57,021 bases of DNA from Catenaria anguillulae PL171 (lineage: Eukaryota > Blastocladiomycota > Blastocladiomycetes > Blastocladiales > Catenariaceae). Below are positions 1-10,710 of the stretch, piece after piece. The notes below the pieces were generated by a model, which saw nothing but the letters and a program-made list of their open reading frames with translations, ran no database searches and was not told the origin of the DNA. Position 1 is the stretch's first letter. The number at the start of each line of letters is the position of its first letter. The position numbers and the translations under genes were made by a program. The stretch lies in NCBI GenBank assembly GCA_002102555.1, contig MCFL01000156.1, positions 1-57,021 of the forward strand, written 5' to 3'.

Positions 1-128
1 CGTGGGAAGGAGTGACCGAGAGTACGCAGTTGAAGGGCGCAGATGCCGCGGGGTTTACGGGAAAGGGAAAGCGCAAGGCCAAGGCGAGCGGACAATCTGA
101 TCAGGAGAATATGCATGTGGATGAGTAA
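1..128 (+). CDS. 3' end of an unidentified gene
   Basis: An open frame (third frame of the window) runs in from the left edge and stops at TAA 126-128. It gives about 41 residues rich in Lys, Gly and Ala (including GKGKRKAKA) and ends in an acidic tail, MHVDE. A basic patch followed by an acidic tail is common in nuclear or nucleolar proteins, but there is too little to name a family. The upstream part lies outside the window. Downstream bases 129-240 look like 3' flank. Confidence rests only on the open frame and its composition. Confidence 0.45.
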   Translation, partial: WEGVTESTQLKGADAAGFTGKGKRKAKASGQSDQENMHVDE

Positions 129-812
129 TGGGTCCATGCACTGGCGTGATTATTGCTCATGCAGTTCACTTGTCTGTTATCGCTTCCATTCGCAAATTAG
201 TTTTTTCATGTCTTGCTTGGATGTATTCTCTCGTTAGTCACTATTTACATGTGCCTCCATACCATACTTGGTGCCCGTCGGTCGTGGTCGGCGAGTAAGC
301 GACGAATAGGCGGCGGTTGCCCTGTCGCTTAAATGTGACGTGAGATGATAAATACTTGACCTTGAAGTGAACGAGCGTACACATCAACTTGTGCCGAGAT
401 GCTTGCAAACCAGTTTGCATACTGTTGGTCGAGCACATCTGACTAATCGAGGAGCGAGACTGATCATGTCCAAAACAGGTCCTCGCCATCCACGTTGACT
501 CAACGGCAACTCAACGGCGGGTAAATCATTTCTGATTATGTCCAGAATGTGTAATGCTGGACCCAGTGGACCTGTCTCTTTTTACATTCAGCAACCTGCT
601 ATACAATGACTAACCTGTTATCGCAGCATGAATAACGGGTGCACAGGCATTGAATATGAGAAACCAGGGCACTCGGATACGAGCCGCGAGAACGGGTATA
701 AAAGCTGATGGATTCCCACCCTCAATTCCACATTCATTCAGTTTCCATAGCACACACCACCTCTCTTGATCTCACTAGCCCTCCGTTTGCCCTGCGACCT
801 CACTGCACAAAC
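129..812. other. Intergenic region with promoter of the SDR gene
   Basis: No convincing reading frame was found here. The right end carries a TATA box and a pyrimidine-rich leader with many CAC/CTC triplets just before the ATG at 813. The short frames at 43-237 and 241-489 have non-protein-like composition. Confidence 0.5.
697..703 (+). promoter_or_regulatory. TATA box of the SDR gene
   Basis: TATAAAA lies about 110 bases before the ATG at 813, a usual distance for a fungal TATA promoter with a short leader. Few other genes in the window have such a clear match, which suggests an inducible rather than housekeeping gene. Confidence 0.55.
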
Positions 813-1609
813 ATGACCACCACCACGACTACCACCACACCACAAAGGCCTTGATCATTGGCGGCTCTTCAGGTATTGGCCTCGCTTCCGCTGTGCAAAT
901 TCTCTCGTCGACGCCAGCATCCACCAAGGTTGTCCTTGTCGGCAACAATGCCTCCAAGCTCGCTGCTGCTGCCAAGTCGCTCAACCAACCCGACCGTGTC
1001 GAGACGCTCAGCGTCAACCTGTACGACGCAGACCAAGTGACCAGTGTCATCACCTCGGCCATTGCCTCGTCCACGCCGACCACCCACTGGAAGTACCTCG
1101 TTAACGCGGCGGGCGTCTTTTCCCCCAAACCCTTTCTGAGCACACGACCGACGACTACAACAAGTACCTCGACCTGAACCGGGCCACATTCTTCATCACG
1201 CAAGCCGTCGCACGCAACATGAAGCAACACGGCAACGGATCCATTGTGACGATTGGCAGCATGTGGGCCAAGCAGGCCATCAAGGCGACCCCGTCGTCGG
1301 CCTACTCGATGGCCAAGGCCGGATTGCACGCGTTGACGCAGCACTTGGCCATGGAACTGGCCGAGTACGGCATTCGCGTCAATGCCGTGAGTCCCGCGGT
1401 GGTGCACACCCCATTTACAAGGCGTTCATTGCCGAGGACAAGGTGCAAGAAACCATGGACTCGTTCAATGCGTTCCATCCCATTGGCAAAGTGGGAACCC
1501 CGAGGATGTGGCCAACACGGTCGGGTTCTTGTTGGACGACACCAAGGCCGGGTGGGTCACTGGCGCAGTGTGGGATGTGGATGGTGGTGTCATGGCGGGT
1601 CGCAACTGA
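813..1609 (+). pseudogene. Short-chain dehydrogenase/reductase, reading frame broken four times
   Basis: The pieces together match a classical SDR, an NAD(P)-dependent oxidoreductase with a Rossmann fold, of about 265 residues. Visible motifs in order: cofactor loop GGSSGIG, NAAG strand motif, catalytic Ser in IVTIGS, active-site YSMAK (YxxxK), and a C-terminal WDVDGG typical of this family. The ATG at 813 follows a TATA box. The frame changes four times: about 845 (A run), 1138 (G), 1409-1412 (C run) and 1498-1501 (C run). Each change is in the same direction and each fits one lost base, so protein similarity continues without a gap across every break. Either the gene decayed very recently or the assembly under-calls homopolymers. 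The substrate cannot be predicted. Confidence 0.8.
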
Positions 1610-2669
1610 ATGTCTTGAAGAAATAACCGGAACTGTGGCCTCTCGGATGATTGAAGGCGTGCTATTGTACCAAACGGACATCGCAATGTAAACATACGGA
1701 ATCGGTTCTTTGTTTGATCCTTGCCAAATCTCGACTCTGATTGGTAGGACGTACGTACGCCAAGAGACCGCGAATGTGATGGTGGTGGCCATTCCCACCG
1801 CGACGGTCTTCAACGAGATGCCGACACAGCGATGTCTGCCGGCACTTCATCGTTCCTAAACTCCAGACGGCGTGTGTACCTCCCAAATTGCGCCATCCGT
1901 CGACCTCTCAAGGTGTACCAGGCCATGTGAACTCGGTGTCCCAAGCGGAGCTGATGCGTGGTTCTATCGCTCTGCGGGAAGTAATACGACTCCAGTGAAA
2001 CAGACATTACCCATACCTAGAGTCATGAGCATTTGGACACCTACTGTACGTCGCCCCACATTCCGAGGTTGCCCGGCATGAAGTCTAATCGAAAGAAACG
2101 GTAAGAAGGTCGACCAGATTCAGTTCACTCAGTGAGAAATAAAAATTGCGCTCGCGACCATGATGTCGCAAGCGGCTGTGTTGTTCTCCGCCGCATCTTC
2201 ACCGCACATGTTCTCGCAGACTCACTTGGCCCCAAATGTCATCCGCAACAGTTCCGGATGCGGTACATGTCGGCAAATTCCATGGTATATAAATACGTCA
2301 ACTCCACACAGGTACACACCGCAATTTTTCTGAGCCCTGCTGTCTGCAGCTGCGCACGCCGAAGCCGCCGTACGGATTCAGTGCGCCTTTACCGTAAACC
2401 CACTTCCGCCGTCTCGCCGGCCCACTCACAGCTACAATGCACTTTTGCGCTGCTGCGCAGCCCACATGAGCCAGTTTCAACCTACTCAAATCGGGCGTGA
2501 TCCCCTGGGCCGACTTCCTTGCCCATGCCCCTTCTTGGCTCTTGCAGATGCTTGCTCACTTCACATGTCCACCAACAGGCAACATCACATGCTATCACCC
2601 ACTCTGATGTACTGATTCCAGTCGCATCCGACTTGCCGCCACCGTCAATCCTCCGCAAGCATCATCACC
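1610..2669. other. Intergenic region of 1.06 kb, possible TATA at 2286-2295
   Basis: I see no supportable gene. The sequence contains TATATAAATA at 2286-2295, about 380 bases before the metacaspase start. That distance would need a long or spliced leader, so its role is uncertain. The open frame at 2132-2500 has no recognisable protein character. Confidence 0.4.
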
Positions 2670-3802
2670 ATGCCAAACCAAGCACTCGTCATCGGCCTCA
2701 CCTACCCACACAATGAAAACGGCCTGCAATCCATCCCTGGCATGGCACCATCATCCACAGCCATGGCCGACCTGGCCATGTCAAGCGGCCACTACGATGC
2801 CCTCGAATACCTTTCAGACGCGGACGGCGATGCCGTGACCCGAGAAGACATTTTGGGTGCACTCTACGATATGGTGTCGGCCGCCGAGCCGGGCGACTCG
2901 TTGTTTTTCAGCTATTTGGGACATGGCGGGTCCGTGCAGCAGAACCGGGAGGCGGGCGAGATGGAGGTGGACGGGAATGACGAGCGGATATGGGCGTCGG
3001 ATGGGCCAGTGTATGATGACGAGATTCGCGCCGCGATTGCGCAGTTGCCAGAGGGTGTCAATTTGGTATGTTCCTGACTTTGGCCGATGGTTGAGGGATT
3101 TTGCGCCTCCTGGCAATCGAAATGAATCGAGCATGGTTCTGTGCACCGCAGTATACCGGCCTATCTCGATAGATCACCGTGTCTCACTTGACCTCTTTTG
3201 TACTCGGTCCACCAGACTATGGTCTTTGACGCTTGCCATTCAGGCACAATGGCCGACCTCGACACGGCTGATTTCGACGCAAACATCACGTGCTTATCAT
3301 CGTCGGCCGACTGGGAACTCAGCTGGGTCAATGGCGACGGGTCCGGATCCTCATTTACAGACCAATTGCGTGCAGTCATGGCGGAAAACCCAGACTTGAC
3401 GCTGGACCAACTCAAGGATGAGCTGACAGCAAGATTGGAGCCCATGGGGCAGACGGTTCAGCTGACGTGCAGCCGACCTGAACGTACGTCGGTTGGCGAG
3501 CTTCCTGCGTTGCTGTGCCTTACTCTCACCCTTGTTCTCCTTGGCGTGTAGTTGCTGGCAACTCGCTTTTCACACCAGCAACCACAATCGACCACCACGA
3601 CCTACACGCAAGCGACATGGATGTGGACCCCGGGTCCATATCGGACACGATGCTGGACGGCGAGATCTCGCTTGGCGAAGCGGCCATCTCTGCGGGCGAG
3701 GGCGAGTTGCAGTTGCCCATGGGCCATCTCCACCACGATGCCTGGGATTGGTGTCGCCTTCGACAGTGTTTCGGGATATGGAGCAGCAGGGTGGGGACTT
3801 GA
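2670..3802 (+). CDS. Metacaspase-like cysteine peptidase (type I, no prodomain)
   Basis: Three exons (2670-3065, 3216-3483, 3552-3802) join in phase to give 304 residues. The caspase fold shows: first strand ALVIGLTYP, strand and catalytic His in FFSYLGHGG (His85), and catalytic Cys in VFDACHSG (Cys139). The small-subunit region ends in a QLTCSRPE segment like the end of other metacaspases. Metacaspases cleave after Arg or Lys and act in stress response, protein clearance and cell death. The Pro/Gln-rich N-terminal prodomain of many fungal type I members is missing, and the usual GCxNDA motif after the first strand is replaced (GMAPSSTAM). The tail is acidic and methionine-rich. The first intron (150 nt) is long for this genome. 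Confidence 0.85.
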
Positions 3803-4044
3803 CGTTGATGTAGCAAGGGCCATTTCGCTATGCAAACTTAAGGGACGACGCCTTGTAACTGAATTAGGATGATGCACCAATATACCCAACTCCTTTGTAA
3901 TAGAGAAGCAAGTCGCCAAGTCGTCCATGTCCGGATTCTTTGAATGGAGAGTGAGCGCGAGACGATATGTATACATCCATTGTTCCAACTGCATCCGACG
4001 AATGACGTGGCCGTCCTGGCGTATTTGACTGCTTCAAAAGCTCA

Positions 4045-4740
4045 ATGTATCTTCCAACAAACTGGATGCAATTCTGATCAACCATCACGCACAACCATGG
4101 ATCCGTCGTCCACCCGCCGCCCAGACCCAACGGGCCGTCCCCGCAGGCAAAGTTGTCCGTGTCGACTACATGAACATTCGCGAGTGTGCGGATCTCGTCA
4201 GCTTCAACCCAAAGTACTCGATCCAGTACGGCATCAGCTTTGCTTTCGGCACGTCAACGTACGAACCAGTTGCTAATCGGTCCGGTGAACTTGTCCAGAG
4301 AAAACTTGAATATGAAGGTCAAGGTACACTGGCACACTGTCCTGCCGCAACCATCCCGGCCGCCCCAATCATCGTGATTGCGGTGCCCCGACATTTGATG
4401 GACACCGTGGACTGAAGACCACTATCATTTCGCTCGTTTGCCGCATTCGCCGCTGAATGCCACGTATAGCAAAAACTCAATGAGGTGCCCAACCTGCACC
4501 GTGTCATTTCCATGGTCCGTGCCGTTGCTCGCCATGGACACCGCATGCTGCCGTCATGTGTCTCTCCACCGCCACTGCGCCCCGTATAATTGCTCATCCG
4601 ACCGCCATTACCGTTGCACAGAATTACACCGAGTCCTCAAGTGTCATGCGCAAAAATTGTGCGCTGTGTACCGTGTGGTACGAGACGCTGGTCGATTCGG
4701 CATCGCCAATGACGGCGGGCGCGTCGTCGTCGTCGGACTA
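4045..4740 (+). pseudogene. Possible decayed gene, unidentified
   Basis: A protein-like stretch is readable at about 4053-4320 (for example VPAGKVVRVDYMNIRE, then FNPKYSIQYGISFAFGTSTY). It resembles the start of an extracellular or lumenal domain. Beyond this, short protein-like pieces continue in other frames to about 4740, including LNATYSKNS and a Ser-rich end. I could not find introns that join them. It may be a decayed gene, or a real one with several base-calling errors. A DUF4436-like membrane protein crossed my mind from the general pattern, but I cannot support that. Confidence 0.25.
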
Positions 4741-5197
4741 GGAAGCCTGAGACGGGGGTTCGGGAGCTTGAAGCTCATTGTGGGTCTCAGAGTCCTGGGG
4801 GTTGTCGAGATGCATTATGTATCCTTGCTTGTCGTCGATGCAACGTGTTGGGAGGATTGCAATTTTGAATGGGATCCACATGGTGATTTCATTCTTGCAG
4901 CCAATGGCAGACAAGCGGAAAGCATTCGCTGACAAGGGATTCGAATAGGTGGTCGCGATCAGCAGCACAAGGACGAGAAAGAGTACTGAAAACGTGGTCA
5001 CAAAAAAGTATTGGACATTCACACAAAAGTGAACAGAGATGAAGAAAAGAAAAAAAGAAATGGGTGATGACAAATTGAGCTCGAAAAAATAAGTGACAAG
5101 GCCGAGCGAGTCCAAGCGCAAGGCGAGGAGCAAGAGGCAGAAGGACACATTGGAGCAGCGACCGAATCATGTCAACCAGGTCCCGAAAGTGTGGCAA
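4738..5197 (-). CDS. Possible small membrane-protein reading frame
   Basis: On the minus strand an open frame from 5148 to 4738 encodes a long hydrophobic stretch (a leucine-rich segment, then Phe/Val/Leu-rich helices) followed by a polar tail ending in QAPEPPSQAS. An overlapping second frame reaches 5197. T-rich tracts followed by CAG within it could equally be introns of a spliced gene, so the true exons are unclear. It overlaps the end of the decayed plus-strand stretch, so at most one of the two is probably real. I see nothing supportable from 5198 to 5551. Confidence 0.2.
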
Positions 5198-5551
5198 CCA
5201 ACTAACACGGACTACTGGATGGGCGAAAATGGCAATGGTAAAGGGTTCGAGGACAAATGAGAGAGAGCTTGCAGCACATCACACACGAGGAAATCACAGA
5301 GATATACCGTCACGAATCAAGACCGGCGAGATTGCGCAAAGTGGGCGAAATCGCGTCGAAGTGGGCTCAACCTTGATTTGCCCAAACCCAGTCACAACCG
5401 TTTGTGTCGATGCCATCAGGTTAGGCGTTCGTTAACGCCAAACCACCCAATATTGGGACAAATTGGCGACGTGGCAGCAACAGCGCGAGTAGCAAATGCC
5501 AAGCAGGGGAAGATGAGGCGCGGCAAGCGCCCAAGGATTCAACGCACTCAC

Positions 5552-7540
5552 TCACTCGCCCAGCAAGTATCCAGACCGCTTGATAAACTCCCATGCCTGA
5601 CCCGCGCTTTTCAGCCACTCGGCCTCAGGCACCAACCGATTTCCCCTCCTCCTGACCGCCAATACCCTGTACGCCAATTCCCTGAGGACTTGCGCCGCAG
5701 GCATCGGAAACTCGTCTTGGGACACGGCCATGTCCGGCACAAGATACACGTAAACGGGCCCGCCCCAAAAGGGTGATCCGGGCAAGTACGGGTCAAACGG
5801 CGGAAGTTCCGGAAACGGGAGATTGGTTGCGCCAACAAGTGATGAAAGCGAGAGAGGTGGGCCCGGCGACGGCATTGTGGCCGGAATGATATCTGGCGCG
5901 CCGGATTGGCGGCCGGATTTGGTGGACCGGCGGGTTTCTTGGCTGACGAATGCGGTGAACTTGGTGAGGGTGCGTGGGGTGTAGAGGTGCGGGGACACAC
6001 GGTTCTTGATGAAAGCTAAAAGGGTAAAACAAGGGCCGGATGGAGTGAGGGGGACATGGTCGGAACAGGAGGTTTTAAGTCAAGCGTACCAAGAGCAGCG
6101 ACGCCAGCCGGTTGCTGAGTTCTGACGACCAGTTCATGCGCCAACCTCAAACTGTGCACCAGCTCCCGATCCATGTGCTCGTCAGAGACAACCAGCACCA
6201 CGTCCGACACGATCAGCAGCCACGCCATCATTTGCACGTTGGCCATATCGGTCAAGTGCGCCGATTCACGCACGGGCGCAGAAGACATGACGCCCGAGCT
6301 GGAATCGATCGTCGCATAACTCTTGCGATTGCCACCCGCGCCTGCGGCCGTGCTTGTTGGCGGGGTGATTGACGCATTCGACGACGACGTCGTGGATCCA
6401 GCAACGGATGGCGGCGGTGATGATGCAACAGAAGAGTTACTGCCGGTGTGCATGAGAGCGAAAATACTTTTTGTGGTGGTTGTTGGTTGGACATCGAGAA
6501 GCACGACACGCTGCGAAGTCACGTATGCATCGACGCCCGAGGTGCGTGGCGCGTGGTCATCAGGGGAGCGGCGCGTCGGAAAGACAGTGGACGACGAAGA
6601 CGGTTTACTTGGCGTCAAGGCGGATGTGGTGGATGTGGCGAGAGAAGAGAGGATGGTGGACTTGCCAACGCCGCCGCGCCCAATGACAGAGACAACGAGT
6701 GAGAGAGGGTGGTCCGTTAGAAGCTATCATAAAAAAAAGTGAGTGTAGGTTCCAATCTCGTGCGACAGGAGCCAGCCATGAACAAACCTTGCGCAGCTCT
6801 TGCCCAATAAAGCGGCCCTTGAAGTCCAGCACTTTCACCACTTGCGTCCCGGGCACATACTTTGGCTTCAAATCTGCAGGATCTAGTGCCGCCGCCGGAC
6901 CCAACATCGGACTTGCCGCCCCGGAGTGCGGCGCCACCAATCGATCGACGCCCTTGAGGCGGGGCGACGGGGTCGGCGACGCATTCCCAAACCTTGAGCC
7001 GATTGCCGCATTGCGCAACGCCGGACTGTTTGACGGCGACGACGAATTGGCAAGTCCGGTGTCTGTGGCAGAGCGCGGGGAGGGTGACACAATCGAGTTT
7101 GATGCCGCCGCAGATGATGTTTCCGAGATTGGTGCTGGGGCCGTGGGCGAGCGGAGAAGTTTGACATTGACGAGCTCGGGGGTTGCACTACGGCGCTTTT
7201 CTCTAGGTGGGAGCGCAGATGAGCGAGGCCGGTTGGACGATTTGGATGGCACAACGGGTGGAGATGGGGTTGCGGTTGCAGAAGCGGGTGCGCTAGATGT
7301 GTCTCCAGAAGGGTGCCGGGAACGACGGCTGTCGCGGTCGCTCGGTCGTGCTTGCTGCAAAAGCACAGTGGGCGTGGAGGTGGTCGGGGCGTTGGGATCG
7401 TACAATCGAGGGGAAAAGACCTTTTCCTTGTCGATGCCGGTTGATGAGCCGTTGGAAAGCGGGTGAGGGTTCCGGGACCGACCGCTGCCACTGCCTCCGC
7501 TGCTGCCGCCGCCGTGGCGGGAATGTGTATGAGTGGTCAT
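5552..7540 (-). CDS. SMG9: SMG9-like nonsense-mediated mRNA decay factor
   Basis: Three exons (7540-6788, 6723-6090, 6015-5552) join in phase to 616 residues. The first 240 residues are a Ser/Pro/Arg-rich disordered region. A G-domain follows: P-loop GRGGVGKST at about residue 265, then VDAYVTSQRVVLLD, the counterpart of the SMG9 segment ending in FLDTQP, and a helix MANVQMMAWLLIVSDVVLVV like the SMG9 switch and core region. A long Ser/Thr/Pro insert lies between them. The C-terminal part has VYVYLVPDM and a final SAGQAWEFIKRSGYL helix matching the SMG9 end. SMG9 pairs with SMG8 to regulate the SMG1 kinase that phosphorylates UPF1. This pathway is absent from budding yeast but kept in early fungi and animals. 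Confidence 0.82.
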
Positions 7541-8350
7541 GATGACACAACTCGCTAACGTTGTTACTGGATAAAAGCGAAAACACTAATGATGTTGCGA
7601 TTGGCTGGCCATTCAATCGGGCAGCAATCAATCAATCCACGATTTGAGGCCAACTTTGGCCAGAAAACACCGGTTCCTTGCGATGGGTGTGTTGACGCCA
7701 ACCAAGGACAACGAGCCAAGCGGAATCCGTGGCCGTGGGCGAATCGAGTCAGCGCGGCGCTCTGGCAACGTGGCCGTGCAGGATGTGATGCCAATCAGTC
7801 AGCAGCCAGCGTCACGGTCAGATCGAAACTGTGATTGGAAGCCCTTAAAAGAAAGTTCAACGACTGCGTCGAAAACTTGGATGAGAATGGCGAGGAGAAC
7901 GGCGAGGGCTACAACTTTGGCGGACGGCCGGGGCGGGTAATAGTACATTCAAGAATTGCATTGCGCCGGGTCATTCGGCCTTTCTTTGCGACTGTCGTCT
8001 TGACTCTAGCCGCATTTCACTTGGCCACAGCGTTGGCCACTCACCACGCTCAGCACGATGGCCGGACATGCTCGGGGAACCACTCAAGCTGCACAGATGA
8101 GATACGCTTGAGCTTACCGTGCTTCGCCACGACGTGGAAAGACTCTCATTCAAATCCGACTTTTTTTTCTTCTTTCTTTCTTTCTCTCTCTCGTCCTCGA
8201 TGAGAGCCCTATTTGCTTTGCAACCGGATAGCAGGTCTAGTGAACCGTCGATTGCTATGCCTACATGAGGATGATACAACAGCACCATTCACAAAGCGGC
8301 CCCGAGTAGGTCCCAATGCAATCAAACTATCTATATGCACAATGAACTTC
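7541..8350. other. Intergenic region, SMG9 promoter side; pyrimidine microsatellite
   Basis: It holds the upstream region of SMG9 (minus) and the 3' flank of the channel gene. A T/TTTC/TC tract lies at about 8160-8195. A plus-strand frame at 7835-8203 starts with an acidic, Asn/Gly-rich segment but turns into implausible sequence, so I do not call it a gene. Confidence 0.4.
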
Positions 8351-10127
8351 TCAAAACCCAGGCAACCCGCCCGGTGCATCCTGCAAAAGGTCCACCAAAT
8401 CACGCAACACGGTCATTTGCCTCTCGGCCGCCCGCCAATTATGCTCGAGCAGTGCCATGAGCGCAAAGTAATGCGAGATCTGATGCTTCTTCTGCACCGA
8501 CATGGTTGGTGGATAAAACATGTCGACTGATGTTTGCGCTTGTTGCGATGACCCGTCGCCATTGACGAGCAAGCGTACGGCGGTCGTGACCCGCTTGCTT
8601 TGCGAAAGTGTGTCGGCGGCGAGTTTGTCTTGAGAGGCGGTTGTGTCTTTGGCGGCAAGAGCAAGTGGCGTTGGATCGGGAAGTGGAGCACCCTGATTCA
8701 CGTGGGCGGATTGGGCGACAAAAGTGTGTCAGTTGGACGGCATTAGCAGTGGGAACAGATGCCATCTTGGCGGAAAGGTGGACGCGGTGGGAAGCCAAGT
8801 GCGTCTGGACGTACGGGTGTGGCGGCGCGCTGCATTCGTTGTAAGCTCTTCTTTTGCCCATTGCTCAAGTTGGACACAATAACGGCCACAAACAGGCTAC
8901 AAGTATGCCGAGTGTGCGAACCAACGGTCAGCCTTGAGATCCCCGACATTCGAAGCAAAAGTAAAAAAAGACAGCGTACTTGAGCAAGATGAATGCCTGA
9001 AACAGCACAAATGCAAACAAAAAGAAAAACAATGTTCCATCCTGTTTGGCCTGGCCCTCCATGTACATGCTGCTCCACTCGTCCAGTGTCATGACACTGA
9101 ACAGCCTGAATGCGGCCGTTGCCAGGGACCCAAACCGTTGCTTGTCGACGGATGCATACGAGCTTCGGGCAATCACAGCAAAGATGTACAGAATCAGGAC
9201 CATGAGTGCGACGATGCTCGAAAGCGCTGGGATAGATCGCAGCACTGTTTCAACAATGGTTTGTAGGCTGCGCAATATGCTGATGGTGCGCAGGACGCGG
9301 AGACTCCGGAGGGCACGAAAGGCACGAAAGACGCGAAGGAGGCGGACTGGGTCACACGATTTGACAGGGTGGCCAGTGTGAGTGATTCGTGACGCGATGG
9401 TTTCATTGGATTGAGAGGCGTACGGATGGAAATGTTGAATCCTACGGATGAGGCAGCGATAATGTAAGGGAGCAGGACAGAGATGATGGATACGCCAACA
9501 ATGACAAAGTCAAATGAGTTCCATCCGCTGCGAAAGTACGCTATCCGGAAAGCGTAGAGTTTGATTCCGGCCTCCATAATGTAAAGACCCAAAAACGCTT
9601 GGTCAATGACATCAAAGTACCATCCTGCAGCGTCACAGCAAGTGGTGAACTCAGCGACCAGTGAGATGATTGCACAGACAACGCAGGCAGAATAGGGCAC
9701 ACCATAGTTTTTGTTGGCCTCAGTTGTCTGAAGCGCCATAAGGACCGTATTGCTGATAATGATGAGCAATATTGAGTTTGAAAAGAACTTGGACACAATC
9801 ACGTTGTACATGGACGCTCGAAATGAATCCAGCGTGACATGTTCCCTATTTCTCTCCACCATTCGAGAGTGTGTCGTTTTGTGCGTGTGCGATCGAGCCT
9901 TAGCCTAAATTTTTTTCCTCATTCAAATAAAAATGGACCACAGCAAGTACATACGACAGTATGATAGAGTTTGCTGCCGTGTCGGTTACGCTCAGGTATG
10001 CTGCAGGGAGTCCGGCTCGGGACGTGGAGGAGCGCTTGAGTCCACCATTCGAGTCGAGTGGGGCTAGCAGTGAGTTTCCTGACCCAATTGATGAGTCGGA
10101 GGTGTATGATTGAGTTCTGGGCGCCAT
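8351..10127 (-). CDS. CatSper-type single-domain voltage-gated calcium channel
   Basis: Five exons (10127-9951, 9904-9424, 9346-8980, 8896-8815, 8692-8351) join in phase to 482 residues with one six-helix ion-transport domain. S1 is at about residues 101-120, S2 at 156-178 and S3 at 187-206. S4 has Arg at every third position (221, 224, 227, 230, 233, 236, 239), a full voltage sensor. The pore is SVMTLDEW (306-310), matching the TxDxW selectivity-filter pattern of CatSper subunits. S6 ends in LLNLFVAVIVSNL. The C-terminal helix (MTVLRDLVDLLQD) may be a coiled coil. CatSper channels carry calcium into flagella of motile cells and have been reported from zoosporic fungi. An alternative upstream ATG at 10325 would add 66 residues. 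Only this one subunit is in view. Confidence 0.85.
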
Positions 10128-10710
10128 TTCGGAGCCGTGCGTTGTTGGGCTGCGGCAAGATGTGAGGTGATGATGGAGGAGTCGCGTCACAAGAAATGCG
10201 GTGGGAACAAGAGGTGTGACAGAATTATCGCCTGGGGATTCAGTGCGATATCCTGGATTGATCCATTCAGAGGGTTTGCATAGAGTGTTTGAAGAAGAGC
10301 GCAATGCCAGTCGTGCATTCATCAAAGCACGTTACAACGCAACGACGCACAGCGAATGGCTCTGTCGTTACGAGTCGCCCTCGACGGTCGCAGATCAAAC
10401 AGAAAATCTTTTCAAAGCCAAAATGCCTCCACTTGGATGCTCTGGTTGGCTGTATATTTTGAATCAGTACGACTCTACGCTTTCCTTCGAATTAACCGCC
10501 GCGAGCCACCTGACACAATGTAACACTCTTCCTTTCCCACGTCTTGGCCATTTTTTGCACGATCAAGAGGCCCTTGAGCCTCCGATCTGTCGCCGATCGC
10601 CTTTTCCTGTTCGCTGTGCTTGAGGCCGGCCAACACAACTTGAAGAAGGACCAGCGCACGCACCCAAACAAATCGGTATTCAACTCACTCGCAAACACGA
10701 CTGGCCCACA
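10128..10710. other. Divergent promoter region, channel (-) and UBE2O (+)
   Basis: The 5' ends of the two genes face away from each other across 583 bases. No TATA box or other clear site was seen. The 140-residue plus-strand frame at 10201-10623 has no protein-like features. Confidence 0.45.

Noticed and set aside
5552-7540. Apparent frameshift after the SMG9 P-loop
   Set aside because: Recounting the bases showed the exon stays in frame (TILSSLATSTTS); the error was in my first reading.
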